The notes under the pieces are model-generated. The model saw nothing but the letters and a program-made list of their open reading frames with translations. It was not told the DNA's origin and made no database searches. Made by a program: the position numbers and the translations under genes. A stretch of DNA of 64,000 nucleotides from positions 30,318,646 to 30,382,645 of the forward strand of contig NC_133770.1 of assembly GCF_003597395.2 (NCBI RefSeq), read 5' to 3'. Shown in pieces: positions 1 to 10,284 of the stretch (its first letter is position 1; each line of letters opens with the position of its first letter). The stretch comes from Chelonoidis abingdonii. Its lineage: Eukaryota > Chordata > Testudines > Testudinidae.

Positions 1-3000
1 GTGTGTGTAGCAGTAACCTACTACCACCTTGGTTCTGCTTCTCCCTAAGCCACTCTGTTTTTTGAGGAATGGGACAGTCTTGGCAGAAAACAATCAATCA
101 AGCGGAGTGCTGTCATTAGGCTTGAGGATATTTACCCCCCAGGGTTGCTGGAATGGTTCCAGCTGCTGCTTGCTGAGGGCAGGATGCACTTAAGGATAGA
201 AACACATTTTTGTGGGAAACTAAGCAACAGTTTTATTAAACGTAAAACCACACAGTAGCAGCAAAGTAGATTGTGCTGAGTTAAGCCAGTAAACTTCTGA
301 GTCTTATTTGCCCAACCATAATATAAGGACTGCAGCCAATTTTTCAGCCAAGAATATCTAAAATATATATCTTTAGATTTCACTCATTCATAGTTATACA
401 CAGTGTACCTAATTGTTAAAATTAGCAGTGGGAAAACCTGAAGGGGTTTGACTCTGTTAAACATCCACAATTTAGTGTGATTATCCAGAACTTCAGTCTG
501 TTCAATCTTCAAACATAAAACTCCCACTTCATACACAGTAGCAGACATTAGAGGGAGAGCATTCCTACTGCCTGCTTTCACTGTGTAACTGTGAATCCTG
601 CTTCCCCTTCTAGTCATTGTACTTTCAGTAGGCAATCTACTCTGTCCTGTGTTCAGAGCAACCAGACAGCCTGCTGTCTTATCACAGGCCACTTTAACTT
701 CAACTTTGTGAGTAGTCCCATTGATTTCACTGGAATGATTTATATTTAAGATTGAACATATGATGAAATGCTTTGCTGGATCATGGTCCTAGTCAATAGG
801 AGCCAGAAATTCATGGCACTGGGTCCTACACTTGAGAGCTTATGCAGGAACTCCTAATTAATGTGATTGATTTTTTATTGATTGAGGATGAAAAGTACAA
901 AAATGAAAAGTACAAAAAGTAACTGACAGCTTGTATGTGTTTCCAAATACCACATGCTTCATGGGATCTCCAGTAAGATATCTTAACTTCATTGGCTGTG
1001 TGGTCATCCCTGAAGACAACGGAGTGAGCCACCTGGTTGTCCTCTAATAGGCAATACCAACTTTCTCCCTCACTCAAGAAGACCTGAGATCAGTTAAGCA
1101 GCTGTCCCTATATGGTTGTTCTGTTTCCAAACAGATTTTTGTATCTTTATTCAAAATTAATTTAAAACCGGTTGTGTGTTTAGAGCATCATTGTCCAGAC
1201 AACATTGATAAAAATACTTTGTCCTCAATTTCATTGCACATTACTACTGAATTGTAATGTTATTTACCTAAAGATCTTCTAGGAAACCCTGATTTCCTGG
1301 CTTCTGCTGTGGAGGTACTTTAATTCTGAGACTCTAATACCATCAGAGGGATTTAACTTTTCTGACATGAAAAAATCAGTCTCTCTATACTCTTCGCAGT
1401 ATAATATTACAGTGCTGAAAATCTGTAGTTTGGTATTACCTTAATACAAAAATAGATTTTCAAATATTTTTCACTGAACAGTAATGGTCTCACTTCGTAT
1501 TTAGATGTTTAATGTAGTTTTTTGGTTATGTGTTTGGTCCTATGAGAAACTAGTGATCATTTGGATCCCTCAGTTAGATTGTATGAATCTGTTGTTATAT
1601 TATCACTGATGTAGCTATGTCCACACCTTCCTCCGTAAGCAATATTTTTGAATGTATATTACTTGCTATATTTCCCCATCTACATAGGTCATGTTCTTAT
1701 TTTCTTTTAATAGGCACTAACATTGCAATATTGTTTGTTTTAATAGGAACAGACCAAAGATTCTCCTGCAATCTCTTCAGAGGCAAGTGTATTTGAATTT
1801 TGCCTCTTACTGTGTTGTAAAAATTTAAAATCTAGAATAGACTTCATATGTGTGCATAATATTAATAAGTATTTCTTTGAGCTTGAGCTTCTGCTTCTTA
1901 AACCCCTGTACTCTGCTAGCAATTCCATTTGCTCCCAAAGGGCTCATTTCCTCCCATAGCTAGATATCTTTTAAGAAGGTATAGTAAAATCAGAATCCTG
2001 TTACCCAATTACTAAGATGATTTCCTGTACACTTTGATGCCACTAGATATGCCATGTAGATCTGCCATTATTGAGTATGGGAAAGACAGTTTAAATATTT
2101 CAGTTTATTTCTAGAGACGGCAGATACCTGTGTTTCCTTTTGATATTGCTGGGATTTACTATTACAGAATGAATAGATGGGTTAGGTAGGCTAGAAGGTG
2201 CAGAGTGACAAATGCAGTGCAGTCCCTCAAAATGATGGTCACGTAAGATGTAGTGGTAACAATGGGAATAAGAATTTTTTTTTAAACAAAATTAACCATG
2301 CTGCAATGTTGCAACCAGATGTTACAACCAAAGCATTATTATGGCTTCTTGTTTGTCTTTTTTGCTCTTTGTGGCATGAATAGATTTTTCTGGCCATCAG
2401 AGATACTTGTAACTTCTTTAGAAATCTCCTATGTAATTGGATAGTGGTCTCTGCTTCCAAAGCAACTTGATTCCTGTTATAAACCATTGATAGCCCCGTT
2501 AGAGATTATCTGCAAATTTATTAGAATTTTATGATTCACATTTACAATGTATAATGTGTTTATAAATTACAAAATATACTACATAAGGTACTAGATTTTC
2601 AAATGTCTTTTGAAAGAATATGAGACCAAGGTAGAAGATATTATACTTCAGTGTGGCTGATGGAAAAATTACTGATTTCTGTTGTTAGCAGGTGCCATAT
2701 ACATAGCAGAACAAGGTAATAACAAAAGCATACCATATTTATTAAAGCATAACTCAATGTGACATGCTTCCAGTCTAGCCCATAGATGCAGCAGCCAGAG
2801 TGTTGACATAGTGGGAGGAACAAAGTAAGGTCACAGAGAAGTCAAGTTCTGTAAAGCACAAACACCTGAATGGTCCTCCAAACAGAATGAATGTTGGTAA
2901 CACTCTTAACAGGCCTTTGTTAAAGTTTCTGAGAAGTGAGGTGGGTGGGAGATGTACCAGACTTTTCATAAAAATCCTATGCCTTTCTTCTCCAGGCAAC

Positions 3001-4087
3001 TGTCCAGTTTTGATGCCTTGAAAAGTGATCCAGTATTGATTAAAGTCTGTGCAACCAACCCATAAATAAGGGAAGAAGTTCAAAAGCATATAAACTACAC
3101 CACCACGTTTAAGGACTTATTTTAAAGAGATCAGACCCACAATATTCTACAGAGCAGGAGAACAAAATGATGTTTGTCATAATAGAAGTCTTTTATGGAC
3201 TTTGTCTTAGACAACTTAGCTATCTTAAACAATTTGAGCTTGAGTTTATGTAATGATGTGACAAATGAGGCCAGAGAAGGTCGAGTTTTATTAGCAGCCC
3301 CATTGTTCAAATATTTACTTTGAATGAAAGCAGCTGGCGACTGACAGAAGCACAGGATGCTTAGTATGGACATGGGTACTATAAGTAGTGGTTCAGGGCT
3401 GAAGAGTGGTGACTCAACTCTGTCTTTCCTACAGTGCTAACGTAAAACAATAGAGCTCTTAACAGGATGGGTAATATGCTGCCAGCTTGAAAGTGAACTT
3501 GGATGTGAAAGGAAACTGCAAGGAAGAGAACACATGAAGGAAGTAAGAGGTGGAAGTAAATGATAATCAAAGGAAAGAGGAACTGCAATTTCTGTGTGAA
3601 TCACATGGCTTCATGGAAATGCCAAGAAAAGCTCATGGTGTTGTAGTTCGACAAATCCTTTATCCTCCTATTCTTGTAGAAAATTGAGGGTGTCATTGAC
3701 TTCAGTAGCAACCTTTTTTAAATCTCTGTGTGTGTATCAAAACTATGGGTTAGAAATAAATGTGTGCAAACTGAGTAATCCATATAATGTAAGTTCAGGA
3801 TCTGCTTTTGTGAACTTTTAAAAACCCTTATAGACACTTGGAAATTTATAGTCCTCTTCTGTGTTTGGTAGAAGATGGAGTGTGATAGCCCAGAAGTCAG
3901 TGGAAAGGAATATGACCATACAGGAATTTTTATTACTGATGGCACAATGTGAACTGCAGAAAGATCTAGAATATATATTCAGATCAAAAGTGTTTCAGAT
4001 GTTAATGCCTTGGATATGAATGTTACAGAAATGCCTATAAATAGATGTACAGAAAAGCCAAGTTAGCGAAATAATAGCTCAGATTTA
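1..4087. other. Unannotated AT-rich sequence, no gene seen
   Basis: I see no recognisable exon, RNA gene or young repeat here. The open frames are short (60 to about 105 codons), lack recognisable motifs and occur on both strands, as expected by chance in AT-rich DNA. Around 690-745 the phrase GTCCCATTGATTTCACTGG resembles a short ancient palindromic amniote repeat, but too little remains to call it. The stretch could be intron or intergenic DNA. Confidence 0.6.
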
Positions 4088-4260
4088 AATTATTATTTTT
4101 ATTTTATTTGTTGCATCCTGATAGTGCAGCACTATATATGAGCAAAAGAAGATATGGTTCCTGCCTGAGAAGCTTGCAGTATAAATGTACAGATAGCAAG
4201 TACCAGGCACAAATGTGCCTGGAGGCGATCGGTGAACATTTAAATTTTACTGTTGAATCA
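4088..4260 (-). repeat. Old L2-like LINE 3' end (degenerate)
   Basis: Read on the minus strand, the segment follows the order of the amniote L2-type LINE tail: a run like 'agcttctcaggcaggaacc', then a 'gcgcctagcac'-like stretch decayed to 'agtgctgcactatc', then an A/T-rich tail. Two plus-strand segments (17415-17512 and 37200-37385) show the same layout more clearly. The 100-codon open frame starting at 4108 overlaps this repeat and is judged fortuitous. The family assignment is from memory. Confidence 0.4.
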
Positions 4261-4369
4261 CATTATGTGCAGAGTAGTTTGATGGTTGACATACATGTTG
4301 ATGGTGTGAATTGGTTTGTTTGCTTTGTGGAAAAAGTAAGTTTTATGGGAGAAGGGGAGACTTTTGAAG

Positions 4370-4640
4370 CTACAGGTGGTAAGTGCCCAACTACCATTGA
4401 AAATCAATAAGCGTTAGATGCCTAATTGTACAGTTTGAAAATGTCCTCCAGACACTGCATCATGATTTACGTCAAAATTTGAGGGTGGGCTTTACAAAGG
4501 AGTATAAGGGAAGTTACCTGGTCATCACCCATTGAATTTCAATGGCATTTGGGTGCCCAATTCCCTTAAGTTCCTTTGAAAGTCCCAGTTTGGATCCTTG
4601 TCTTAGTATCCTAAATAAAATGCGTAATTTTCAAAGGTGT
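4370..4640. repeat. Ancient palindromic amniote repeat (degenerate)
   Basis: The sequence contains 'cccattgaatttcaatggc', a short inverted repeat, flanked by 'gggtgcccaattccctt' and 'cctttgaaagtcccag'. This matches my memory of a short ancient palindromic repeat common in turtle and bird genomes. Its class is uncertain; it may be an old DNA transposon. Confidence 0.35.
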
Positions 4641-4776
4641 TAAGCATCTATTGGTTCTATTAATGTCAATGTGTACTGCATGTCTAGCTATTTTTATTTA
4701 GAAACCTAAGTTTAGTCACCAAAGTTTGAGAATGTTGGCCTTGTTATCTAGAAAAACAACTGTTAAAAAAAAATTG

Positions 4777-5044
4777 CATAGATTCATAGAGTTTAAGCCC
4801 AGAAGGGATCATTAGATCATCCAGTCTGACATCCGATATAACAGAAGCCATTAATTTTCATCCAGTTACCCTGGATTGGGCCCAATAACTGGCTTGACTG
4901 TAGCATAATTTGTATTTGGCTCAAGCATATCCTCAAGAAAAGCATCTAGTCTTGATTTGAAGATGTGGAGTGACGGAGAATCCACCACGTCCCGTGGTAG
5001 TTTGTTCAAGTGGTTAATGACTGTTTGACAGTGCAGATGAAGAC
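4777..5044 (-). mobile_element. CR1 LINE fragment, 3' end of ORF2
   Basis: The minus strand encodes the C-terminal tail of a CR1 non-LTR retrotransposon ORF2 (reverse transcriptase protein). The recognisable string is NHLNKLPRDVVDSPSLHIF, which fits the CR1 pattern 'hWNxLPxeVVdapSLexFK'. The element's 3' end lies at about 4777-4795, with a CR1-like 'ctctatgaatctatg' tail in minus-strand sense. Upstream (rising coordinates) it stops abruptly at the hAT element starting at 5045 and does not resume after it, so the copy is 5'-truncated. The open frame continuing to 5207 is a chance fusion of CR1 and hAT DNA. Confidence 0.85.
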
Positions 5045-5264
5045 CAGGGGTTCGTGGACTTCTGTACTGGTGACCCCTTGCACATACCAAGCCTCTGAGT
5101 GTGACCGCCCTCTTATACATTAAAAACTCTTTATATATATTTAACACCATTATAAATGCTGGAGGCAAAGCAGGGTTTGGGGTGGAGGCTGACAGCTCGC
5201 GATCCACCGTGTAATAACCTCACGATCCCCTGAGAGGTCCCGACCCCCAGTTGGAGAACTGCTG
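5045..5264 (+). mobile_element. Short non-autonomous hAT-like element (copy 1 of 3)
   Basis: This begins CAGGGGTTCGTGGACTTCTG and ends TTGGAGAACTGCTG, which are diverged inverted ends of the turtle 'CAGTGGTTCTCAAAC' type. Copies of the same family lie at 49297-49513 (opposite orientation) and 56736-56915. Shared internal landmarks are 'gtactggtgaccc', 'tttaacaccattata' and 'ggtggaggctgacagctc'. The flanking 8-mers (5037-5044 and 5265-5272) match only 5 of 8, so the target-site duplication is not secure. It abuts the CR1 fragment. Confidence 0.65.
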
Positions 5265-5285
5265 AACTAGACCTCACTAAAGTTA

Positions 5286-5654
5286 CAGTAGAGTTATAAA
5301 CATCAGAGTTACGAACTGACTGTACACCTCATTTGGAACCAGAAGTATGCAATTAGCAGCCAGACAGACAACCCCTCTGCCCCAGTACAGTATAGTACTG
5401 TGTTAAACATAGACTACTAAAATAATAAAGGGCAAGTTTAGAAAAAGATTTGACAAGGTAAGGAAACAGTTTCTGTGCTTGTTTCAGTTAAATTAAGATA
5501 GTTAAAACCAGCATTTTTCTTCTGCATAGTAAATTTCAAAACTGTTTTAAGTCAATGTTCAGTTGTAAACTTTTGAAAGAACAACCATAATGTTACTTTC
5601 AGAGTTACAAACAACGTCCGTTCCCGAGGTGTTCATAATGCTGAGGTTCTACTG
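5286..5654. mobile_element. Tc1/mariner-like MITE with TA target site
   Basis: The left end reads CAGTAGAGTTATAAACATC and the right end reads GAGGTTCTACTG, so the termini are inverted (CAGTAGAac...). Both ends are flanked by TA (5284-5285 and 5655-5656), the target duplication expected of Tc1/mariner elements. Internal 'cagagttacgaac' and 'cagagttacaaac' near the two ends extend the inverted symmetry. No transposase is encoded. The family assignment comes from the termini and from memory of turtle repeats. Confidence 0.7.
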
Positions 5655-5755
5655 TAGTTTTGTCTTAAACTTTGGAAACTAATGCTTTAGAGCACTGAAC
5701 TGAAGAAGAGGGGAAATGAAGTCAGCTCTAGCAATGTTTTGTTAGGGGCTGAAAC

Positions 5756-5946
5756 TTAGAATCATAGACTAGGGTTGGAAGGGATCTCAGGAGGTCATCT
5801 AGTCCAGTGCCTTGCTCAAAGCAGGACCAATCCCCAGACAGATTTTAACTCCAGTTTCCTAAGTGGCCCCCTCAAGGATTGAGCTCACAACCCTAGGTTT
5901 AGCAGTCCAATGCTCAAACCACTGACCTATCTCTGCCGCCCCCCCC
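5756..5946 (-). mobile_element. Tortoise-type tRNA-derived SINE with CR1-like tail
   Basis: In minus-strand sense it starts with a tRNA-like Pol III region (ATAGGTCAGTGGTTTGAGC, A-box-like; GTGAGCTCAATCCTTG, B-box-like). It then has the SINE body ('aggaaactggagttaaaatctgtctgg') and ends in the CR1-like tail 'ggatgacctcctgagatccc...tctatgattct'. This is the classic turtle Pol III SINE, whose 3' end matches CR1 LINEs and is thought to borrow their machinery. An (ATGTC)n array lies just beyond its 5' end. Confidence 0.85.
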
Positions 5947-5949
5947 TTG

Positions 5950-5987
5950 TCAATGTCATGTCATGTCATGTCATGTCATGTCATGTC
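5950..5987 (+). repeat. (ATGTC)n pentanucleotide microsatellite
   Basis: There are about seven uninterrupted ATGTC units, followed by a short CT-rich stretch. It lies immediately next to the 5' end of the SINE. Confidence 0.9.
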
Positions 5988-5989
5988 TC

Positions 5990-6525
5990 TCTCTTTTTCT
6001 TTTTCTAGCTAGGTTTTTTTGTACCGTGCATGTTTAATCTATTGGTTGAGGACAAATCACTCTTTTGCTTTAGAAAAGAGGGAAGATTTAATTAGTAATT
6101 CTACTGAGGGGAAAAAAGTTAATAGAGATTTTAAGGCAAACAAAACACAACTCAAAATAATGGGAAATTGTGACGTTAAATCAACAACTAGACATGCCCC
6201 ATTCAGTCCTGTACATGTGAAATCTTTATTTTGAGAGAAATTAAACATTTAAATTTGCTACAGATTTCAAATACCTGTGTGGTATGGATGCAGAGGATAA
6301 ACAGAAACTGCCCTTACACAAAATTTAATGGAAACATCATTTAATATCCTATATTATATACTTCCCCAAGAAAATTTTTACATATTCTTGTTAACAAAGT
6401 GTTTTGGGACTCTAAAGATAATTTACTATGGAGAATGCAGTTTTCCATTTGAGGAGGTAAGGCAAAAAGGAAGCATTTTTAATTAAAAAACAAGCACCAA
6501 TAATGTTTGTTCAGTACTACTATAT
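5990..6525. other. No gene or clear repeat seen
   Basis: AT-rich sequence. Short opposed open frames at 6019-6234 (plus) and 6057-6248 (minus) overlap each other and show no family motif. Confidence 0.5.
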
Positions 6526-6917
6526 GTATTTTTTAGGGCTGTCAAACGATTTAAAAAATAATCGTGATTATTTGCTCAATTTTACAAATTAATCACAATT
6601 AATTGTGCTGTTAAACAATAACCGAATACTATTTATTTATTTAAATATTATTCAAATATATTGGTTTCAATTACAACAAAGAATACAAAGTGTACAGTGC
6701 TCACTTTATATTTATTTTTTATTACAAATATTTACAATGTAAAAACAAAATAAATAGTATTTTTCATTTCACTTAATACAAATACCGTAGTGCAATCTCT
6801 TCATGAAAAGCTGAACTTATAAATGTAGAATTATAGACAAAAAACCCCTGCATTCAAAAATAAAATAATTTAAAACTTCAGAGCCTACAAGTCCACTCAG
6901 TCCTACTTCTTGTTCAG

Positions 6918-7560
6918 CTACTGGCTCAGACAAACAAGTTTGTTTGCATTTGTAGGAGTTAATGCTGCCCGCTTCTTGTTGACATCACCTGAAAGTGAGA
7001 ATGGGTGTTTGCATTGCATTGTTGTAGCCGATGTCGTAAGATCTTTACATGCCAGATGCACTAAAGAGTCATATGTCCCTTCATGCGTCAACCACCATTC
7101 CAGAGGATGTGCGTCCATGCTGATGATGGATTCTGCTCGATAATGATCCAAAGCAGTACGGATTGATGCATGTTTATTTTCATCATCTGAGTCAGATGCC
7201 CCCAACGAAGTGTCGATTTTCTTTTCTGGTGGTTCCGGTTCTGTAGTTTGTGCAGAGAGTGTTGCTCTTTTAAGACTTCTGAAAGCATGCGTCACACCTC
7301 GTCCATCTCAGATTTTGGAAGGCGCATCAGATTCTTAAACCTTAGGTCGAGTGCTGTAGCTATCTTTAGAAATCGGATATTGAAACGTTCTTTGTGTTCT
7401 GTCAGATCTGCAGTGAAAGTGTTCTTAAATCAAACAACATGCTGGGTTGTCATCTGAGACTACCATAATGCAAAATATATGGCAGAATGCAGGTAAAACC
7501 GTGGAGCAGGAGACATAGAATTCTCCTCCAAGGAGTTCAGTTACAGATTCAATTAATTTT
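6918..7560 (-). pseudogene. hAT transposase C-terminal half, broken
   Basis: Read on the minus strand, fragments appear in the order of a hAT transposase: ELLGGEFYVSCSTVLPAF (about 7556-7490), then an ATALDLRFKNL-like motif (about 7370-7335) typical of the region before the dimerisation domain, then an acidic linker SDSDDENKHAS. Last is the hAT C-terminal dimerisation domain: PLEWWLTHEGTYDSLVHLAC, then FSLSGDVNKKRAAL. Frame changes separate the parts, and the N-terminal zinc finger and most of the catalytic RNase H-like fold are missing. It cannot encode an active enzyme. A second, inverted copy of the C-terminus lies at 7588-7806. Confidence 0.85.
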
Positions 7561-7587
7561 TTTTTTTTTTGAATAAAAAGCATCAGC

Positions 7588-7806
7588 ATGGAAGCCTGTC
7601 CTCTGGAATGGTGGTTGAAGCATGAAGAGGCATATGAATGTTTAGTGTATCTGGCATGTAAATACCTTGCAGTGCTGGCTACAAAAGTGCCATGTGAATG
7701 CCTGTTCTCACTTTCAGGTGATATTGTAAATAAGAAGTGGGCAGCATTATCTCCTGAAAATGCAAACAAACTTGATTCTCTTGGCGATTGGCTGAACAAG
7801 AAGTAG
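7588..7806 (+). pseudogene. hAT transposase C-terminal domain, second inverted copy
   Basis: An open 72-codon frame, ending at a natural stop, encodes only the hAT dimerisation domain: PLEWWLKHEEAYECLVYLAC, CLFSLSGDIVNKKWAALSPE and a DWLNKK end. It is closely similar in protein to the minus-strand copy at about 6918-7140 but points the other way, and its C-terminus is better preserved. Nothing upstream continues the transposase; the sequence before it is the T-run at the centre of the fold-back. It is an element arm, not a gene. Confidence 0.85.
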
Positions 7807-7945
7807 GCTCTAAAGTTTTACATTGTTTTGTTACGGAGTGTAGTTATGTAGCAAAAAGACCCCTACATTTGAAAGTTGCACTTCCACAGTAAAGAGATTG
7901 GACTGTAGTACTAGTATGAGGTGAATTAAAAAATACTACACCTCT

Positions 7946-9023
7946 TGTGGTAATATAGCCTCCAGTCCCAGACCTGGACTTTAGCGTCCCCAATCTGGTC
8001 CTGTCCCAAACCTGGACTTTTGCGTCCAAAATCTGGGGGCTTACCTGAAACTCCCCCAAGCTCACTACCAGCTTGGATATTTTTGCTGCCACCAGGTCCG
8101 GAATTATAGGGCCGGATCCTCCCCTTTTTCCTCTGGTGTCCCCAACCCTTCCTTTGGGGAACCCCCAAGACCCAGAGCCCTGGGTCTCTCTCTCCCTCCT
8201 CTCCCAGCTTCCCCCCCCTTTCCTGGGTTAGCCGGTGCAATGCTACGCTTCACTCCTTGAATACAACCGGAGAAGCAATCTAGCTTCCCCGAGGCTAGGT
8301 ATTTACCTAGTCAGCTCACACAAGAAATTCCCCCTCCCTTTGTCCTATAGCCTTTCCCGCCCTGGGACAATTGGGAGGTGAGACACCGAGTTTGGGCTTT
8401 TCCCTCCCCCCTCTGCCTCACTAGAAAAGAAACTTTCACAAGGGTTAAAAAGAAAACTTTATAGAAAAAAAAGAAAGAAAATATAAAACAATAATCTTGC
8501 ATTAAGAAACTCAATACAGGCTCTTGCTTATAAGAAAATATGAAGAAACAGTCTGATTTAAAAGATAGCCCGATTAAACCAGTCCAACCAATCCACATAC
8601 ATGTAAATACAACCCAAAGCTCCTCATAGCCGAATTGCTTGGGGTTCCTTTGTACTCACAGATGTGTAGGAGACACTTAGAGATAAGATGCAGTTAGGAG
8701 GAAGCTTGTTAACTCACAGCCGAGAAAACAACAAAAGACACAGCCATCCACATCTATTCGTACAACCCAAAGCTCCTCATAGCCGAATTGCTTTGGGGTT
8801 CCTTTGTACTCACAGACTTTTGGTATAATATTTGAAATAAGAAGGAGTTAGGAGGAAACCTTGTTTACTCACAGCCGAGAAAACAAAAAAGACCCCGAGT
8901 ATACAAATTCCCGCCCCTGACTTTAAACAATCCAGTTCTCTGATTGGTCCTCTGGTCAGGTGTTTGGTTACCCTTTCCAGGTAAAAGAAACTTAACCCTT
9001 ACCTTACCTATCTATTTATGACA
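7946..9023 (-). mobile_element. Solo LTR of an endogenous retrovirus-like element
   Basis: In minus-strand sense it runs TGTCATAAATAG ... ATTACCACA, with the canonical TG...CA ends. It has a perfect 5-bp target duplication CCTCT (7941-7945 and 9024-9028). It is 1078 bp long with no internal gag, pol or env, so it is a solo LTR formed by recombination. It holds an internal tandem duplication (8589-8900) and a 'ctataaagttttc' stretch (about 8450-8465, minus sense) that could be a core-promoter or poly(A) area. A related LTR is at 33975-34754; both share the start and an 'acctgaccagaggaccaat' phrase. Confidence 0.85.
8589..8900 (-). repeat. Tandem duplication inside the solo LTR
   Basis: Two units of about 153 bp share 'cccaaagctcctcatagcc' (8613 and 8766), 'ttcctttgtactcacag' and 'actcacagccgagaaaac'. 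On the LTR's own strand they lie about 120-435 bp from its 5' end, in the U3 region, where retroviral enhancer repeats are commonly found. The function here is unknown. Confidence 0.8.
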
Positions 9024-9469
9024 CCTCTACCTTGATATAATGCTGTCCTTGAGAGCCAAAAAATCTTACTGCGTTACAGGTGGAACAGTGTTATATTGAA
9101 CTTGTTTTGATCCACCGGAGTGCACAGCCCCCCCGCCCCCGAGCACAGCTTTATCGCGTTATATCCAAATTCGTGTTATATCGAGTGGTGGTATATCCAG
9201 GTAGTGGTGTATTTCTTTTGTTTGTCATTTTTACAGTGCAAATATCTTATCAAATATAGTATAAAGTGAGCACTGTACACTTTGTATTCTTTTGTAATTG
9301 AAATCAATATATTGAAAATGTAGAAAAACATCCAAAAATATTTAATAAATTTCAGTTAGTATTCTACTGTTTAACAGTGCAATTAAAACTGTGATTAATT
9401 TTATCAAGATTTATTTTTTGAGTTAATTCCGTGAATTAATTGTGATTAATTGACAGCCCAAGTATTTTT

Positions 9470-9886
9470 TTAATACCTGCCACGCATGTTTTCCGCCAGG
9501 CTATATATTATTGTCTGGTAAACACACATGGATATTTGTATCTTAGAAAACAGTAAATTAATTTTTGGGATTTTTCTTTAGTTGAACTGTCATACACCTC
9601 AGCACGTCATTGATGCCCACCCTTTACATTGTCATTTGAATACAGTACACATGAGATAACCTTACTTAAGCATGTAACCACTGATGATTAAATGATTTTC
9701 CTTCATCTGGTCCACTTCCAATTGGGGATCCTGTCCTCTGAATCTACCGGATTTTCTGATCTTTTGTATGTACATAGAATATCTTTAAAAACATCATTAA
9801 AATGTTTTCAATTATTTTATTATTATTATTATTGGGAAGTCATGGCTGTCATTTTTAAGTGAGCAAATGCCTGCCCTGTTAGACAC
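9470..9886. other. No gene or clear repeat seen
   Basis: AT-rich sequence with a short (TTA)n run near 9817-9833. Nothing else is recognisable. Confidence 0.5.
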
Positions 9887-9889
9887 TAA

Positions 9890-10059
9890 GGGCTTGTCTT
9901 CACTACCAGAGTAAGTTGACCTAAATTATGCTACTCCAGCTAAGTGAATAAAGTAGCTGGAATCGACTTAGGTCAACTTACCCCGGTGTCTTCACTGCGC
10001 TGTGTCAACAGGAGATACTCTTGCAGCAGTGTTGGTTTCCCCATAGTGAAGACCAGTCC
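9890..10059. mobile_element. Harbinger-like MITE, 3-bp TAA target duplication
   Basis: The left end is GGGCTTGTCTTCACTACC and the right end, inverted, is GGACTGGTCTTCACTATGG. TAA flanks both sides (9887-9889 and 10060-10062). A 3-bp TWA-type duplication with GG(N)CTTGTCT(A/T)CACT termini fits the PIF/Harbinger group. The interior is also self-complementary ('aagttgacctaaatta' versus 'taggtcaactta'). Confidence 0.75.
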
Positions 10060-10284
10060 TAAGTGTGTATCTCCTTGGCCAACAGTGAGAGTCTTGAAGC
10101 TGCTCTAGAATAGGGTTCCAGGGGTGGTGCAGCAATACCTTATGTTAACTACTAAGCACTGAGCTGACTAGCAGAATTAATTACAGAGACATATGTCGCA
10201 CTGTGTAGAGTGCCTCATGACCATGAATGTCTGCCTCAGTGCAGACTGTCAATAACAGGGCTGACACACCAAACTGGTGCTGTA

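Larger units (their letters stand above)
7939..9209. mobile_element. TA-flanked MITE inside the hAT, interrupted by an LTR
   Basis: The MITE starts CACCTCT (7939-7945), continues after the LTR as ACCTTGATATAATGCTGTC, and ends GATATACCACC-like in reverse (…GGTAGTGGTG at 9209). Its ends are therefore inverted, CACCWCTACCTBGATATA. TA flanks both sides (7937-7938 and 9210-9211), suggesting a Tc1/mariner-type insertion. Without the LTR it is about 190 bp. It contains repeated 'gttatat' motifs ('cgcgttatatcc', 'cgtgttatatcg'). Confidence 0.75.
6534..9461 (-). mobile_element. Fold-back hAT DNA transposon with nested insertions
   Basis: The left end is TAGGGCTGTCAA and the right end TTGACAGCCCAA, inverted with one mismatch. 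Both sides carry the 8-bp duplication GTATTTTT (6526-6533 and 9462-9469), typical of hAT elements. The inversion is long. The left arm (6534 to about 7120) and right arm (about 7578-7938 plus 9210-9461) both carry the transposase C-terminus followed by the same AT-rich 3' sequence, in opposite orientation. The longer arm on the minus strand also holds upstream transposase sequence up to about 7560. A T-run at about 7557-7570 marks the junction. The right arm is split at 7938 by a TA-flanked MITE, itself split by a solo LTR. Removing these restores continuity with the left arm. Confidence 0.85.

Noticed and set aside
4866..5207. 113-codon minus-strand frame as a single protein
   Set aside because: Its C-terminal part is genuine CR1 ORF2, but its N-terminal part reads antisense-type sequence of the adjacent hAT MITE. 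It is a chance fusion across an insertion junction.
5950..5987. Short regular repeats as a CRISPR-like array
   Set aside because: Units are 5 bp with no spacers; this is a vertebrate microsatellite. No bacterial features occur anywhere in the window.
7946..9023. A full endogenous retrovirus
   Set aside because: Only a single LTR bounded by one 5-bp duplication is present. No gag, pol or env sequence lies within or beside it.
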